From NCBI GenBank assembly GCA_900116485.1, contig FPAX01000010.1:1-64000 (forward strand): a DNA stretch of 64,000 nucleotides, read 5' to 3'. Positions within the stretch are counted from its first letter, which is position 1. Each line of letters opens with the position of its first letter. Below are positions 17,813 through 25,863 of the stretch, piece by piece. The position numbers were made by a program, and so were the translations under genes. The notes beneath the pieces were generated by a model. It ran no database searches. It saw nothing but the letters and a program-made list of their open reading frames with translations, and was not told the DNA's origin. This DNA comes from Selenomonas sp. GACV-9 (GTDB taxonomy: Bacteria > Bacillota > Negativicutes > Selenomonadales > Selenomonadaceae).

Positions 17813-18613
17813 TTAGTCAAGTTCGTCGTCAAGATCGTCGCCAGAGCTGGAAGCTGCTGCTGCCGGAGCTGCGGCTACTGCCTGATATTTCGGGTTCAGC
17901 TGGATGTAGACGATAGCTGCTACCAGACCGATAACACCGAGAGCAACGAGGTTGAAGTTCGTGAACGCTGCGACAACGAAACCGAGGAAGAAGAACGGCA
18001 TGAGGTACTGAGCCCCCATCATGTTGATGACCATTGCATAACCTACGACAACGATGAAGCCACCAGCGACCTGAAGACCACCGGAGATAACCGGCGGAAT
18101 AGCACTCAGCATATTCTCAACAGCACCCGTGCCGACCGTCATAGCGACGAGCAGAGCCGGAACACCGACGCGGAGACCCTGCAGGATCAGAGCGCCATAG
18201 TTGCACAGATCGATACCGAAAAGATTCCCCTCTTCTGCGTAATCGTCTGCTTTGTGCTGGAACACAACGGAAACCGTCTTACAAATGATAGCCAGTACCT
18301 GACCAGCAGCAGCCAGCGGCATGGCGATAGCGATACCAGTTGCCACGTCCTGATGGCTGGCAACGACGAGGATCGTCGAAATGACCGAAGCCAGTGCAGC
18401 ATCCGGTGCGATTGCAGCACCGATGTTCATCCAGCCAAGTGCCATCATTTCAAGCGTACCACCGATGATGATACCAGTCGTCATATCACCAAGAATAAGA
18501 CCAGTGATCGTGCAAGCGATCAGCGGACGATGCGTCTGCATCTCGTCCAGGCAGGACCCCATGCCTGCGATCGTCGCAAAGATAAAGATAAGCAGGATTT
18601 GAATAGAGCTCAT
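17813..18613 (-). CDS. levF: PTS mannose/fructose/sorbose-family IIC component
   Basis: A 266-residue EIIC membrane subunit, forming with IID the sugar channel. It has about six or seven hydrophobic segments; GMGSCLDEMQTHRPLIACTI near the N-terminus and GLILGDMTTGIIIGGTLEMM are typical EIIC-Man motifs. The C-terminal tail is Ala- and Asp-rich ([20 protein letters not shown]). The ATG follows GGAGG with 9 nt. An intercistronic hairpin lies between IIB and this gene. Confidence 0.94.
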   Translation of the reverse strand: MSSIQILLIFIFATIAGMGSCLDEMQTHRPLIACTITGLILGDMTTGIIIGGTLEMMALGWMNIGAAIAPDAALASVISTILVVASHQDVATGIAIAMPLAAAGQVLAIICKTVSVVFQHKADDYAEEGNLFGIDLCNYGALILQGLRVGVPALLVAMTVGTGAVENMLSAIPPVISGGLQVAGGFIVVVGYAMVINMMGAQYLMPFFFLGFVVAAFTNFNLVALGVIGLVAAIVYIQLNPKYQAVAAAPAAAASSSGDDLDDELD

Positions 18614-18651
18614 TGTGTATTCCCTCCATTATGTAATATGAATTTCCCCCA

Positions 18652-18680
18652 GCAGGGAGCCTTCCCAAACAACTCCCTGC
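18652..18680 (-). other. intercistronic hairpin between IIB and IIC
   Basis: GCAGGGAG and CTCCCTGC form an 8-bp GC-rich stem with a 13-nt loop in the 87-nt gap. No T run follows, so it is more likely an mRNA processing or stability element, allowing different levels of cytosolic and membrane subunits, than a terminator. Confidence 0.5.
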
Positions 18681-18700
18681 CAGTCATATGAAGAATATCC

Positions 18701-19177
18701 TTATTTCAGGACATCCATCAGCATAACTTTCTTGTCCGTATCAACCTTACGGATCTCCAGCTCGATGCCTTTCTCGTTCAACTTATTGAATGCATCGATG
18801 TCTTTGTCATCAACGGAGACAGCACCCGTAATCTGATGCTTGCCTTCCTTGAAGCTCATGCCGCCGATGTTGACGCTCTTGATGTCAACGCCATGCTCAA
18901 CCATGTAGAGAACGCTGGTCGGGTTCGTGAACAGCAGCAGGCATTTCTCATTCTCGTATTTCGGGTTCTGATAAACGCGGACTGCCTTCTCGAGGTCAAC
19001 GACATGGGACTTGATACCAGCCGGAGCAACCTGTTTCAAGAGCGTTGCGCGGATCGTGTCCTTGGCTACCTCATCATCGCAGACGATGATGCGCGAGCAG
19101 CCCGTTACCTTCGACCAGACCGTGGCAACCTGGCCATGGATCAGACGGTCATCAATTCTTGCTAATACGATATTCAT
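18701..19177 (-). CDS. levE: PTS mannose/fructose/sorbose-family IIB component
   Basis: A 158-residue EIIB subunit. The phosphorylated histidine lies in the motif ARIDDRLIHGQV (His14). It takes phosphate from IIA and passes it to the sugar moving through IIC/IID. Length and fold signatures (IIVCDDEVAKD) match the stand-alone EIIB of the levan/fructose and mannose systems. Its ATG overlaps the IIA stop codon by 1 nt (TAATG), indicating translational coupling. Confidence 0.94.
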   Translation of the reverse strand: MNIVLARIDDRLIHGQVATVWSKVTGCSRIIVCDDEVAKDTIRATLLKQVAPAGIKSHVVDLEKAVRVYQNPKYENEKCLLLFTNPTSVLYMVEHGVDIKSVNIGGMSFKEGKHQITGAVSVDDKDIDAFNKLNEKGIELEIRKVDTDKKVMLMDVLK

Positions 19178-19608
19178 TATAAGTCCTCCTCCTCATCATC
19201 GGAAATCTGGCTGGCATGGAACGTCTGCGTGCCGTTCTTGCCGGCCTCTACAGCTTTTTCCATCAGAGCCTGGATATCCGAACCATCATCAATCATCTGG
19301 GCGCTGCACATCTCGATAAGCATCGGGAGATTTACGCCTGTTACGATGCCGTAGTTCTCATTGCTGATAACCAGACGGCAAGCTGCGTTGTACGGGCTGC
19401 CACCGAACAGGTCATTCAGGAACAGGACGCCGCCGTCGCAATCGAGCTCTGCAATCGCAGCCTCATACTTCTTGACGACATCATCCGGCCCTTCGCCCGG
19501 AATCAGCGTTACGGCACGAACATTTTTCTGCTCGCCACAAATCATTTCACAGGATTTCACAAGCTCCTGCGCAAAGATGCCGTGCGTACCAACGATAATA
19601 CCAAACAT
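19177..19608 (-). CDS. levD: PTS mannose/fructose/sorbose-family IIA component
   Basis: A 143-residue EIIA subunit. The active histidine is in IIVGTHGIFAQEL (His9), which accepts phosphate from HPr. GGVLFLNDLFGGSPYN is the family's second signature. IIA and IIB are separate proteins, as in Bacillus levD/levE, not fused as in E. coli ManX. It is the first gene of the operon; a consensus sigma-54 promoter lies about 100 bp upstream. Confidence 0.94.
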   Translation of the reverse strand: MFGIIVGTHGIFAQELVKSCEMICGEQKNVRAVTLIPGEGPDDVVKKYEAAIAELDCDGGVLFLNDLFGGSPYNAACRLVISNENYGIVTGVNLPMLIEMCSAQMIDDGSDIQALMEKAVEAGKNGTQTFHASQISDDEEEDL

Positions 19609-19704
19609 TTAAAGTACCTCCTTAGAATTCATTCCCCATATAACCATTTTCATTTTTGGTCGAATCTGAATGTTTTTGGCTTTTTGCCTTACGCCCCTAT
19701 ATAA

Positions 19705-19720
19705 TGCAATCCGCGTGCCA
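19705..19720 (-). promoter_or_regulatory. sigma-54 (-24/-12) promoter of the PTS operon
   Basis: The minus strand reads TGGCACG-CGGA-TTGCA, a full match to the sigma-54 consensus TGGCACG-N4-TTGCW, about 97 bp upstream of the IIA start. LevR-type activators work only with sigma-54 and the levR gene is directly upstream, so the assignment is strong. The rest of 19609-19941 holds repeated GATAC motifs and the levR terminator; no gene is seen. Confidence 0.93.
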
Positions 19721-19796
19721 ACTTTGTGTATCAAAACAAAAAATTCTTCTTTCACTTGATTTTACAGGGTTTTTTCAGATAAATTTTTTTACCGCC

Positions 19797-19856
19797 GATA
19801 CTATTGATACACTATTAATACACTTCCATATACTTTTTGATACGCTCTGATACTGT
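19797..19856. promoter_or_regulatory. cluster of TGATAC-type repeats, candidate LevR upstream activating sequence
   Basis: Within 60 bp there are GATACTATT, TGATACACTATTA (19805-19817), AATACACTT, TGATACGCT (19838-19846) and TGATACTGT (19848-19856). They lie about 75-130 bp upstream of the -24 element, where an enhancer-binding activator is expected. Related copies occur at the levR promoter (22756-22790) and before the gene at 22841 (23300-23312). Function is inferred from position only. Confidence 0.5.
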
Positions 19857-19873
19857 CAGAAAATAAAATATAC

Positions 19874-19917
19874 CCAAATAAAATACACTATGGCGTATTT
19901 CTTCGCCATAGTGTATC
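19874..19917 (-). terminator. terminator of levR
   Basis: On the minus strand ATACACTATGGCG-N8-CGCCATAGTGTAT is a 13-bp perfect stem followed by TTTATTT, 25 nt after the levR stop codon. The stem contains the same GATACACTA word as the nearby repeats. Confidence 0.8.
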
Positions 19918-19941
19918 ATGTTGCGTATTTTCTTTATTGTT

Positions 19942-22740
19942 TTATATCATATCAGCCATGAAATAGAACTCATCTTCATCGAAACGCAGCTTTAGTGTCT
20001 TATCGAATACTCTGGCCGCTTTTTTTACTGCCTCGAATTTTTGTGTATCGACAGCCGTCTTATCGCCCTTATAGGTCAGCGGACTGCGGGTAACGATACG
20101 CTCCAGTGCACAGCCACAGTGAACGATGATACGGATACGCAGCGGATTCGAAAGCTTGATGCTGAGTTCTGTCTCAAGCTGCCGGTCAAATTCCAGCAGG
20201 CAGCCCATGATCTTGGCTGGATTCAGATAAGTCAGGAACTTCTGCAGCGATTCCTCACAGAGTTTCTGTACCACCATATTGCTTTTGACTTTAGGCACCA
20301 TACTGATCTTGCGGTCAAGCATCAGCTCATTGAGCAGCTGCTCGCCGGTACCATCAATGAGCTGTTCCAGGGAAATGAACGGCACTTGCGCCTGCGGCTT
20401 TTTCATGCCGACAGCTGCTACGATATGATAGCTTTTCGCGATTTCCTCGATGCGCTCATCCATATGTACCAAGCCAATCGGTATGACTTCCACCGCGCGG
20501 CCCGCATTGCGCAGGATGTCCTCGACCAATGCCTTGAGCTTAAGCGCCGCGCCCTGCCCTGTCGAGCAGATGGTCACGATAGCCTCCGGACCATTTTCGC
20601 CTGTGGCCACCGTCTCCGTCGAATCCACGGCCTCATAGCCCTTGAAGTTGCGTAGCGACTCGTAGATGCTGTCAAGATCCATGCCAGCGATGTCCACCTT
20701 GCGCATGGCCTCAAGGATCAGCGGCGTCGATACCATATCGAGCGTGCGGATAGGGATCTTGAGTTTTTCCGCGAGCATCGAGCCGATGTTGCAGAGCGAT
20801 CCCATATCAGCAAGGATCAGTACCCCCTTGGTGCACTTCATCGCCTGCAACATGGCTGCCGTCTTGTCAAAGATTTCCTGTGGCTTGACCTCCAACGGCA
20901 TGTCCACGGCAATGATATTCGTATCGGTCGAGCTGAACAGTTTCTGCGCCACATCCACCATCGAGCTGGCCGTGCTCTTGCCATGGGTTGCCACGAGGAT
21001 GGTTACCTTCTCATCGAGATCGTCATCATCAGAGGATTCCAGCAGCAGGGCGATGTACTCGATCTCATTGCGCGGCACCTTCAGATGGTAATGTTTTTCG
21101 ACCATCTCGCCAATTTCGACAGCCACCTGCAGGCACTTGGAATCCTGGGGGATAGCACCCTCGATTTCCGTATAAGGGATGGATTCTTTCGACTTGACAC
21201 GCTTGAGGAATGCCGACAGATGCAGACTGAAGGCATAGAGAAAACGGTCGCGGTAACTGCGGTTCATCCGTTTTTGTACAAATAGCGACACCTGCTCGGA
21301 AAAGTCCACGAGGGCCTCATCCACAATCTTGAGCAAGCGCTCGCGCGTCGTCATGTTGACCGAATGTTTCTTATTATAGAGGTCTTTGACATAGACATTT
21401 ACATCGGTCGCGACAATCTGCTTGATCAGCTCATCGCTGATGCCCTCGCCTTTCAAGAGGGCCACCTTGTCCTCGACCACCTGATACAGATTGAAGCCGC
21501 CTTCGCCGCCATTCTCATCCTCAAGCTGGATCTTCCTTCCCGGCGGCGAAACAACCAGCGGCTCGCTCACGTATTTCGTCAGCTCAGCCAATGCCTGGCG
21601 ATTAGCTGACAGCGTCAACAGGCCATCCTTGACATTGCCCGGCAGCATCTTGAAATCGACCTCGATATAGTTCGGATTGTCAATACCGTTGAGGAATGCC
21701 TGGGCGCAAAGGAGCTTGATGTTGGACTTCAGCTGGCCGACATTGCCGCTGCCGATGCTGCCGATCAAAGCCTTGACCGACTCCACGCTGATGCGCACCG
21801 GTTTCTTGACCCGCTGCGCCTCATCCATGAAGAGCAGCTTGAGTATGTCCAGCTGCTCCTCCAGCGTGCGTTCCGCCAAGGGACGGATCGTGATGATATT
21901 CGGGATGCGGCGCACGAAGGTACGCGTCAGGGCCGAATTCGGGTCTTCCGTTGTCGCACCGATTATCAGCACCTTAGCCCGGCGGCTGCGCGTCGTCTCG
22001 CCCAGGCGGTTGAATGTGCCCGTGTCCATGAAGTAGAAAATCATCTCCTGCCCTTCCGGGGGCAAACGGTGAATCTCATCGAGGAACAATACACCGCCAT
22101 CAGCCTCTTCCACAAGGCCAGCTTTGGCCGTATCCGCCCCGGTAAACGCGCCCTTGATGTGACCGAACACATGCGAGATCAACAGCTGCGGGTTGTTGTA
22201 GTAATCCGCACAGTTGAAGGTGATGAACGGCGCCTCGCTGTCAAAGCGATGCATGGCCTTGCCATAGGCGAACATCATATGCGCAAACAGAGTCTTGCCG
22301 ACGCCTGTCTGGCCGACAATCAACGTATGCAGGCCATCGGGGGGATAGAGGATAGCCGCTTTGGCCTGCTCCACCTGCCGCTTGAGACTCTTATCGGCAC
22401 CAATCAGATGCTCAAACGGATTGGCATCCGCCTCACTGTCCCCGCTGGCCTCACGGCATTCCCCAATGTCCTGGAACTGGCATGGCCCCACACCAAAATC
22501 CGTCTCCAGCAGATTTTCGAGAGTCTCCTTGTCAAAATAGCGCACCGGACGGCCTGCGAACTTGACGATGCGGTCCTGCCGATGCAGCTCGTTGAGCTCC
22601 TTGGACACATTGTTGCGCAGGATATCGAGGGCGGCCGCAATCTCCTGTGCGTCGAACCCCACCTGCCCTTTCAGCTGCTCTTTCGTATAAGCCGCTGATC
22701 TTTCCTGGATGTAATTGTAGATGCGCTCGCTGCGTTTCAT
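19942..22740 (-). CDS. levR: LevR/ManR-type sigma-54-dependent PTS regulator
   Basis: A 932-residue activator. Order: N-terminal winged-helix region (1-80), AAA+ domain with Walker A GQTGVGKT (143-150), sigma-54 contact loop GAFTGAD (197-203) and Walker B VLFLDE (217-222), PRD1 (about 480-580, FLYAFSLHLSAFLKRV), an EIIA-Man-like domain (histidine in LVATHGKSTAS), a IIB-like segment, and a C-terminal PRD2 (with IIVHCGCALERIV). In this family, phosphorylation by PTS proteins at the PRD and EIIA histidines sets activity (established), so it should activate the adjacent PTS operon when sugar is present. ATG follows GGAGG. The gene has its own sigma-70-type promoter flanked by TGATAC half-sites, suggesting autoregulation (inference). 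Confidence 0.93.
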   Translation of the reverse strand: MKRSERIYNYIQERSAAYTKEQLKGQVGFDAQEIAAALDILRNNVSKELNELHRQDRIVKFAGRPVRYFDKETLENLLETDFGVGPCQFQDIGECREASGDSEADANPFEHLIGADKSLKRQVEQAKAAILYPPDGLHTLIVGQTGVGKTLFAHMMFAYGKAMHRFDSEAPFITFNCADYYNNPQLLISHVFGHIKGAFTGADTAKAGLVEEADGGVLFLDEIHRLPPEGQEMIFYFMDTGTFNRLGETTRSRRAKVLIIGATTEDPNSALTRTFVRRIPNIITIRPLAERTLEEQLDILKLLFMDEAQRVKKPVRISVESVKALIGSIGSGNVGQLKSNIKLLCAQAFLNGIDNPNYIEVDFKMLPGNVKDGLLTLSANRQALAELTKYVSEPLVVSPPGRKIQLEDENGGEGGFNLYQVVEDKVALLKGEGISDELIKQIVATDVNVYVKDLYNKKHSVNMTTRERLLKIVDEALVDFSEQVSLFVQKRMNRSYRDRFLYAFSLHLSAFLKRVKSKESIPYTEIEGAIPQDSKCLQVAVEIGEMVEKHYHLKVPRNEIEYIALLLESSDDDDLDEKVTILVATHGKSTASSMVDVAQKLFSSTDTNIIAVDMPLEVKPQEIFDKTAAMLQAMKCTKGVLILADMGSLCNIGSMLAEKLKIPIRTLDMVSTPLILEAMRKVDIAGMDLDSIYESLRNFKGYEAVDSTETVATGENGPEAIVTICSTGQGAALKLKALVEDILRNAGRAVEVIPIGLVHMDERIEEIAKSYHIVAAVGMKKPQAQVPFISLEQLIDGTGEQLLNELMLDRKISMVPKVKSNMVVQKLCEESLQKFLTYLNPAKIMGCLLEFDRQLETELSIKLSNPLRIRIIVHCGCALERIVTRSPLTYKGDKTAVDTQKFEAVKKAARVFDKTLKLRFDEDEFYFMADMI

Positions 22741-22755
22741 CCGTATTCCTCCATT

Positions 22756-22800
22756 CTGATACTCTATTTTTTATTATAGCAGTGTATCAGAAAATAGCAA
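22756..22800 (-). promoter_or_regulatory. levR promoter flanked by a TGATAC dyad
   Basis: Minus-strand TTGCTA (22800-22795), a 16-nt spacer and TATAAT (22778-22773) lead into levR. The half-sites CTGATAC (22756-22762) and GTATCAG (22784-22790) flank the -10 element. A bound regulator would cover the promoter. Confidence 0.6.
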
Positions 22801-22827
22801 CGGCCGGCAGTATCGACTGCCGGCCGT
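22788..22827 (-). terminator. terminator of the small secreted protein gene
   Basis: On the minus strand ACGGCCGGCAGT-CGAT-ACTGCCGGCCGT forms a 12-bp GC-rich stem, followed by TGCTATTTTC. The poor T run overlaps the levR -35 region, so some read-through into levR is possible. Confidence 0.75.
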
Positions 22828-22840
22828 AAATAGCTTTTGC

Positions 22841-23278
22841 TTATTTCTTATCTTTTTTCTGCTCTTTCGTGTTCTCCTTGAGCGCGGCTAACGAGAAGTT
22901 CTCCAACTGCCCCTTCTTGTCGAAAATAAGCTCACAGCGCACAAGCTGTTCCTTCTCAAAACGCATGAGATAGATCATCTGATCCGCCTGATCGAAACGC
23001 GTCCAGCTGATGAACTTGGACTCCTGATACTTGCCGAACTTCTGGTTGAGCTCCGACAGGCTCTTGCCCAGCTTGTCCGCCTGGATATTCTTCTGTGCCT
23101 GCGGCCCCATCAGCTTGATACCTGCCGCCGCGTCCTGCTTTACCAGCATCGCGTCCACCCATTTGACAGCAGTTTCCTGTTCTCCCGACAATGCTGCAGC
23201 ATCCGGCGTCGCTGCCAATGCACTAGCTGAAAAAGCCAGCAGGCAGGCCATACACAAAACCACAATATATTTCTTCAT
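22841..23278 (-). CDS. small secreted protein (DUF3887-like)
   Basis: A 145-residue protein with a clear signal peptide (KKYIVVLCMACLLAFSASALA, cut near residue 22). The mature part has a short helical start, LSELNQKFGKYQ, a beta-rich middle (FISWTRFDQADQMIYLMRF) and a Lys-rich tail. The layout resembles DUF3887 proteins, for which no function is established; the match is by eye. It is probably periplasmic. The start has GGAGG with 8 nt spacing. The promoter carries a perfect TGATACACTATCA palindrome shared in part with the levR and PTS regions, so it may belong to the same regulon. Confidence 0.6.
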   Translation of the reverse strand: MKKYIVVLCMACLLAFSASALAATPDAAALSGEQETAVKWVDAMLVKQDAAAGIKLMGPQAQKNIQADKLGKSLSELNQKFGKYQESKFISWTRFDQADQMIYLMRFEKEQLVRCELIFDKKGQLENFSLAALKENTKEQKKDKK

Positions 23279-23299
23279 ATTGAAAGCCTCCTCTGTATT

Positions 23300-23328
23300 G
23301 ATACACTATCATTATTTTATTGTAGCAC
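23300..23328 (-). promoter_or_regulatory. promoter and TGATACACTATCA operator of gene 22841-23278
   Basis: On the minus strand TG-C-TACAAT (-10 at 23325-23320) forms an extended -10 promoter with a poor -35. The perfect 13-bp palindrome TGATA-CAC-TATCA (23300-23312) covers the expected start site, a repressor-like position. Confidence 0.5.
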
Positions 23329-23390
23329 AGATTATGCTTGAAATCCCAAGAAACGCATTAAAAACTTGAATATTCGTATCCTTTTGTTCC

Positions 23391-25043
23391 CTACAGCGTT
23401 ATCTTCGCTCTGGACGTCAGATAGACAACATCTTTCTGCGGATCATCATAGACAGTAAGCCTTACTATCCCAAAATCATCATACTGAGCATCGCCTAAGC
23501 CCATCTGCGTATAGAACGACTGCAATTCTCCATTGGTATCTGCATTCTGCTCTTCTGGCATAGGTATGATATTTCCCTCTGCATCTACGATACTCTGCGC
23601 TATGATGATCCCGGAGAACTTATGGTTATTCCCTATTACATGCACCGGGCTATTGGGCGCATAAAGGATACCACGAAAATCGGCTTCCAAATTGAACGTC
23701 AGCGTCCTGGACTTGCGGCCCACACCACGCTCATTATCTTCGCCCACTGGGCCATCATAGAAGAACGCTATTGGCCGGTAAAGATATTTTCCCGTGATGA
23801 TGGATTTTCCCGTATTATCCGCCGTCTCCTTGATATTGATCTGGATATCGCGCACCGTGTTCGTGACCCAGTTGCTGCCACTGGCCGTATTATATTCCTC
23901 ACTTTCAATGCGGACAAACATCGGGTCTAGTTCATTGGGGCTATCTGTATACACGCTATAAGAAACCTCATCCGCACTCAAATTTTCCACATCCCGCACC
24001 TCATAAGGATTGATCACATTGATTATCGAAGCTATCCGGGCATTCAGCAAAGTTGCCGCCACAGTCTCACCAAAATTTTTTTTCAATTTGTCATAGAATT
24101 TTCCCCACCATTCCGTACCGCCTTCCTTTGTCTCGATGATATTGCCTGAACTGTCGATCAGCTGCCAATTGGTGATTTTCATCCCATGATCAGAAAAATA
24201 TTGCCGTACATCATCATTGCTCATATTGAGCACCTTGTCCAAATCCCAATTCCCTGTCAATTTTTGTGTAGCAGTGATATCGGGCTTGAAATTTATCAGC
24301 AGTTTCTTCATATTGTTGTTTATTGCCGCTGTTCCATCCATAGAAAAGACTTCCTGCCGGGTACCATCCGCATGATAGGCAGGACCTGGATTGGTAAAGC
24401 TTATCGCCTTGATATGATCATACGACTTCCCTTTATAATACGCCTGCAAATCCTGAAAGGTCGAATATGTGTCTGCCGCTGCTACCTCCGACATCTGGGT
24501 CAGCAAGTCAATCCCCGCCAAGGGATTGTTATTCGCCATCGCCCACGCCTCCACCTTAACCTTCCAATCCTTAGGCATCAGCGCTTTGGGCAAAAACATT
24601 GCCGCATATTGGAACTCCATATCATCGGACAATGTCACTTTATAGTAATAATTAACAGCCCTATTCTTCAAGACAGGGCTGTTCTTCTTGAGATTGATTT
24701 CCTTGCGCAGTTCCGTCGTAATATTTTGTCCCTCATTGTTCCACGTACTGCCGGTATCCATAGCCAGGAATCTTTTGGCCCCGTTATCCGCTTTTGTACT
24801 CGGCTCCGTTTTTATATACTGTCCCAAGACGGGCACGTCAGTCCCTGTTACCAATCGGGCCTTTTGTCCACTGACCGTTTCTGCCCCAGCCAGTGCGGCT
24901 GCATCAGCAGCATTCTGCATATACGATTTATACAGATACGCACGGCCAATATCAATCGCCACACCTGCAAAGAGAATCAAAAATGGCAGCATGAGAGCGA
25001 CAAAGACAATCACCGTCCCCTTCTCGGCTTGTTTTCCTCTCAT
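23391..25043 (-). CDS. tadG: TadG-like pilus-assembly protein
   Basis: A 550-residue protein with an N-terminal prepilin-like hydrophobic segment (GTVIVFVALMLPFLILFAGV) followed by AYLYKSYMQNAADAAALAGA, the TadG/Flp N-terminal signature. The large remainder is periplasmic and shows no recognisable von Willebrand domain. TadG proteins are minor components of the Tad envelope complex. It is the last gene of the Tad locus here. ATG follows GGGGGGAG. Symbol given by family and position. Confidence 0.8.
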   Translation of the reverse strand: MRGKQAEKGTVIVFVALMLPFLILFAGVAIDIGRAYLYKSYMQNAADAAALAGAETVSGQKARLVTGTDVPVLGQYIKTEPSTKADNGAKRFLAMDTGSTWNNEGQNITTELRKEINLKKNSPVLKNRAVNYYYKVTLSDDMEFQYAAMFLPKALMPKDWKVKVEAWAMANNNPLAGIDLLTQMSEVAAADTYSTFQDLQAYYKGKSYDHIKAISFTNPGPAYHADGTRQEVFSMDGTAAINNNMKKLLINFKPDITATQKLTGNWDLDKVLNMSNDDVRQYFSDHGMKITNWQLIDSSGNIIETKEGGTEWWGKFYDKLKKNFGETVAATLLNARIASIINVINPYEVRDVENLSADEVSYSVYTDSPNELDPMFVRIESEEYNTASGSNWVTNTVRDIQINIKETADNTGKSIITGKYLYRPIAFFYDGPVGEDNERGVGRKSRTLTFNLEADFRGILYAPNSPVHVIGNNHKFSGIIIAQSIVDAEGNIIPMPEEQNADTNGELQSFYTQMGLGDAQYDDFGIVRLTVYDDPQKDVVYLTSRAKITL

Positions 25044-25055
25044 GATTCTCCCCCC

Positions 25056-25832
25056 CTATTTGGTAACCACAATATTCATCAGCCCATCCGTCTCATTCCT
25101 GATCCATTGGCCAGTCTCTGTATCCTTCTTATTGCGGGTAGCCCAGATCCGGACACTCTCGGCCTGCCCCTGGCTATTGAACGCAAAAGTACAGCGGACA
25201 CTGACCGCATATTCGCCCGCTTGATGTGGTGTACCATTCAAGACGCCGGAAGGATCGATCAGGTCATCGGAAAAAAAGTACCGGCAATCCGACTCCCGGG
25301 TCTTTTCCGTCGACTGGAATTGGGTATAATTCCCCTGCATCCAATTGAGCAGGTTATCCTTAGCAACCAAGCCATTATCAAATACAGTCCTGACAGCACC
25401 GTCTTCTCCATCGCCTGTGCTTTTGATGTAATAGTCAAAAAGCAGCGTGCCCTGATTCAAGGCTTGGTTAGGATTGTATTTATTGAAATTGGCATTCCCC
25501 GTCAACATGGCGTTGATTTCAGCCTTTGTCTTCCCCAGAAAGACCCCAGCCAGATTCTGCAAGGATGTTTTATCGAGAGCGATACGCAGGTCATTGCTTT
25601 CCTGCCTCAGCACAGAATTTGCTATTTTCCCATATTTATTGATTGCCTGCTCTGTGGAAGGTGTACTGCTTAAATAACGTCCAACATTATCATAGGATCC
25701 TCTTACCTGCGAGAGCAGACTGGATTCGCGAAAAAAATAGAACACCCCTACCGCAAAAAGCGCTACCAAAGCCCATTCTGCCAGCGACTGTCCCTTTTCA
25801 CTGCGCATGATCTCACGTAGCTTTATCAGCAT
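25056..25832 (-). CDS. TadE/TadG-like pseudopilin
   Basis: A 258-residue protein whose N-terminus (RSEKGQSLAEWALVALFAVG) has the Flp/TadE-type prepilin motif: a charged leader, G-Q-S, a Glu four residues on, and a hydrophobic helix. The mature domain is otherwise unrecognised. It sits between tadC and tadG with short gaps (31 and 12 nt), so it is likely a minor pseudopilin of the Tad machine. The start is either this ATG or the one 8 codons later; neither has ideal spacing from the GGAGG. Confidence 0.65.
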   Translation of the reverse strand: MLIKLREIMRSEKGQSLAEWALVALFAVGVFYFFRESSLLSQVRGSYDNVGRYLSSTPSTEQAINKYGKIANSVLRQESNDLRIALDKTSLQNLAGVFLGKTKAEINAMLTGNANFNKYNPNQALNQGTLLFDYYIKSTGDGEDGAVRTVFDNGLVAKDNLLNWMQGNYTQFQSTEKTRESDCRYFFSDDLIDPSGVLNGTPHQAGEYAVSVRCTFAFNSQGQAESVRIWATRNKKDTETGQWIRNETDGLMNIVVTK

Positions 25833-25863
25833 CCTGCCCGCACCTCCATTCAGTAAAACATCT

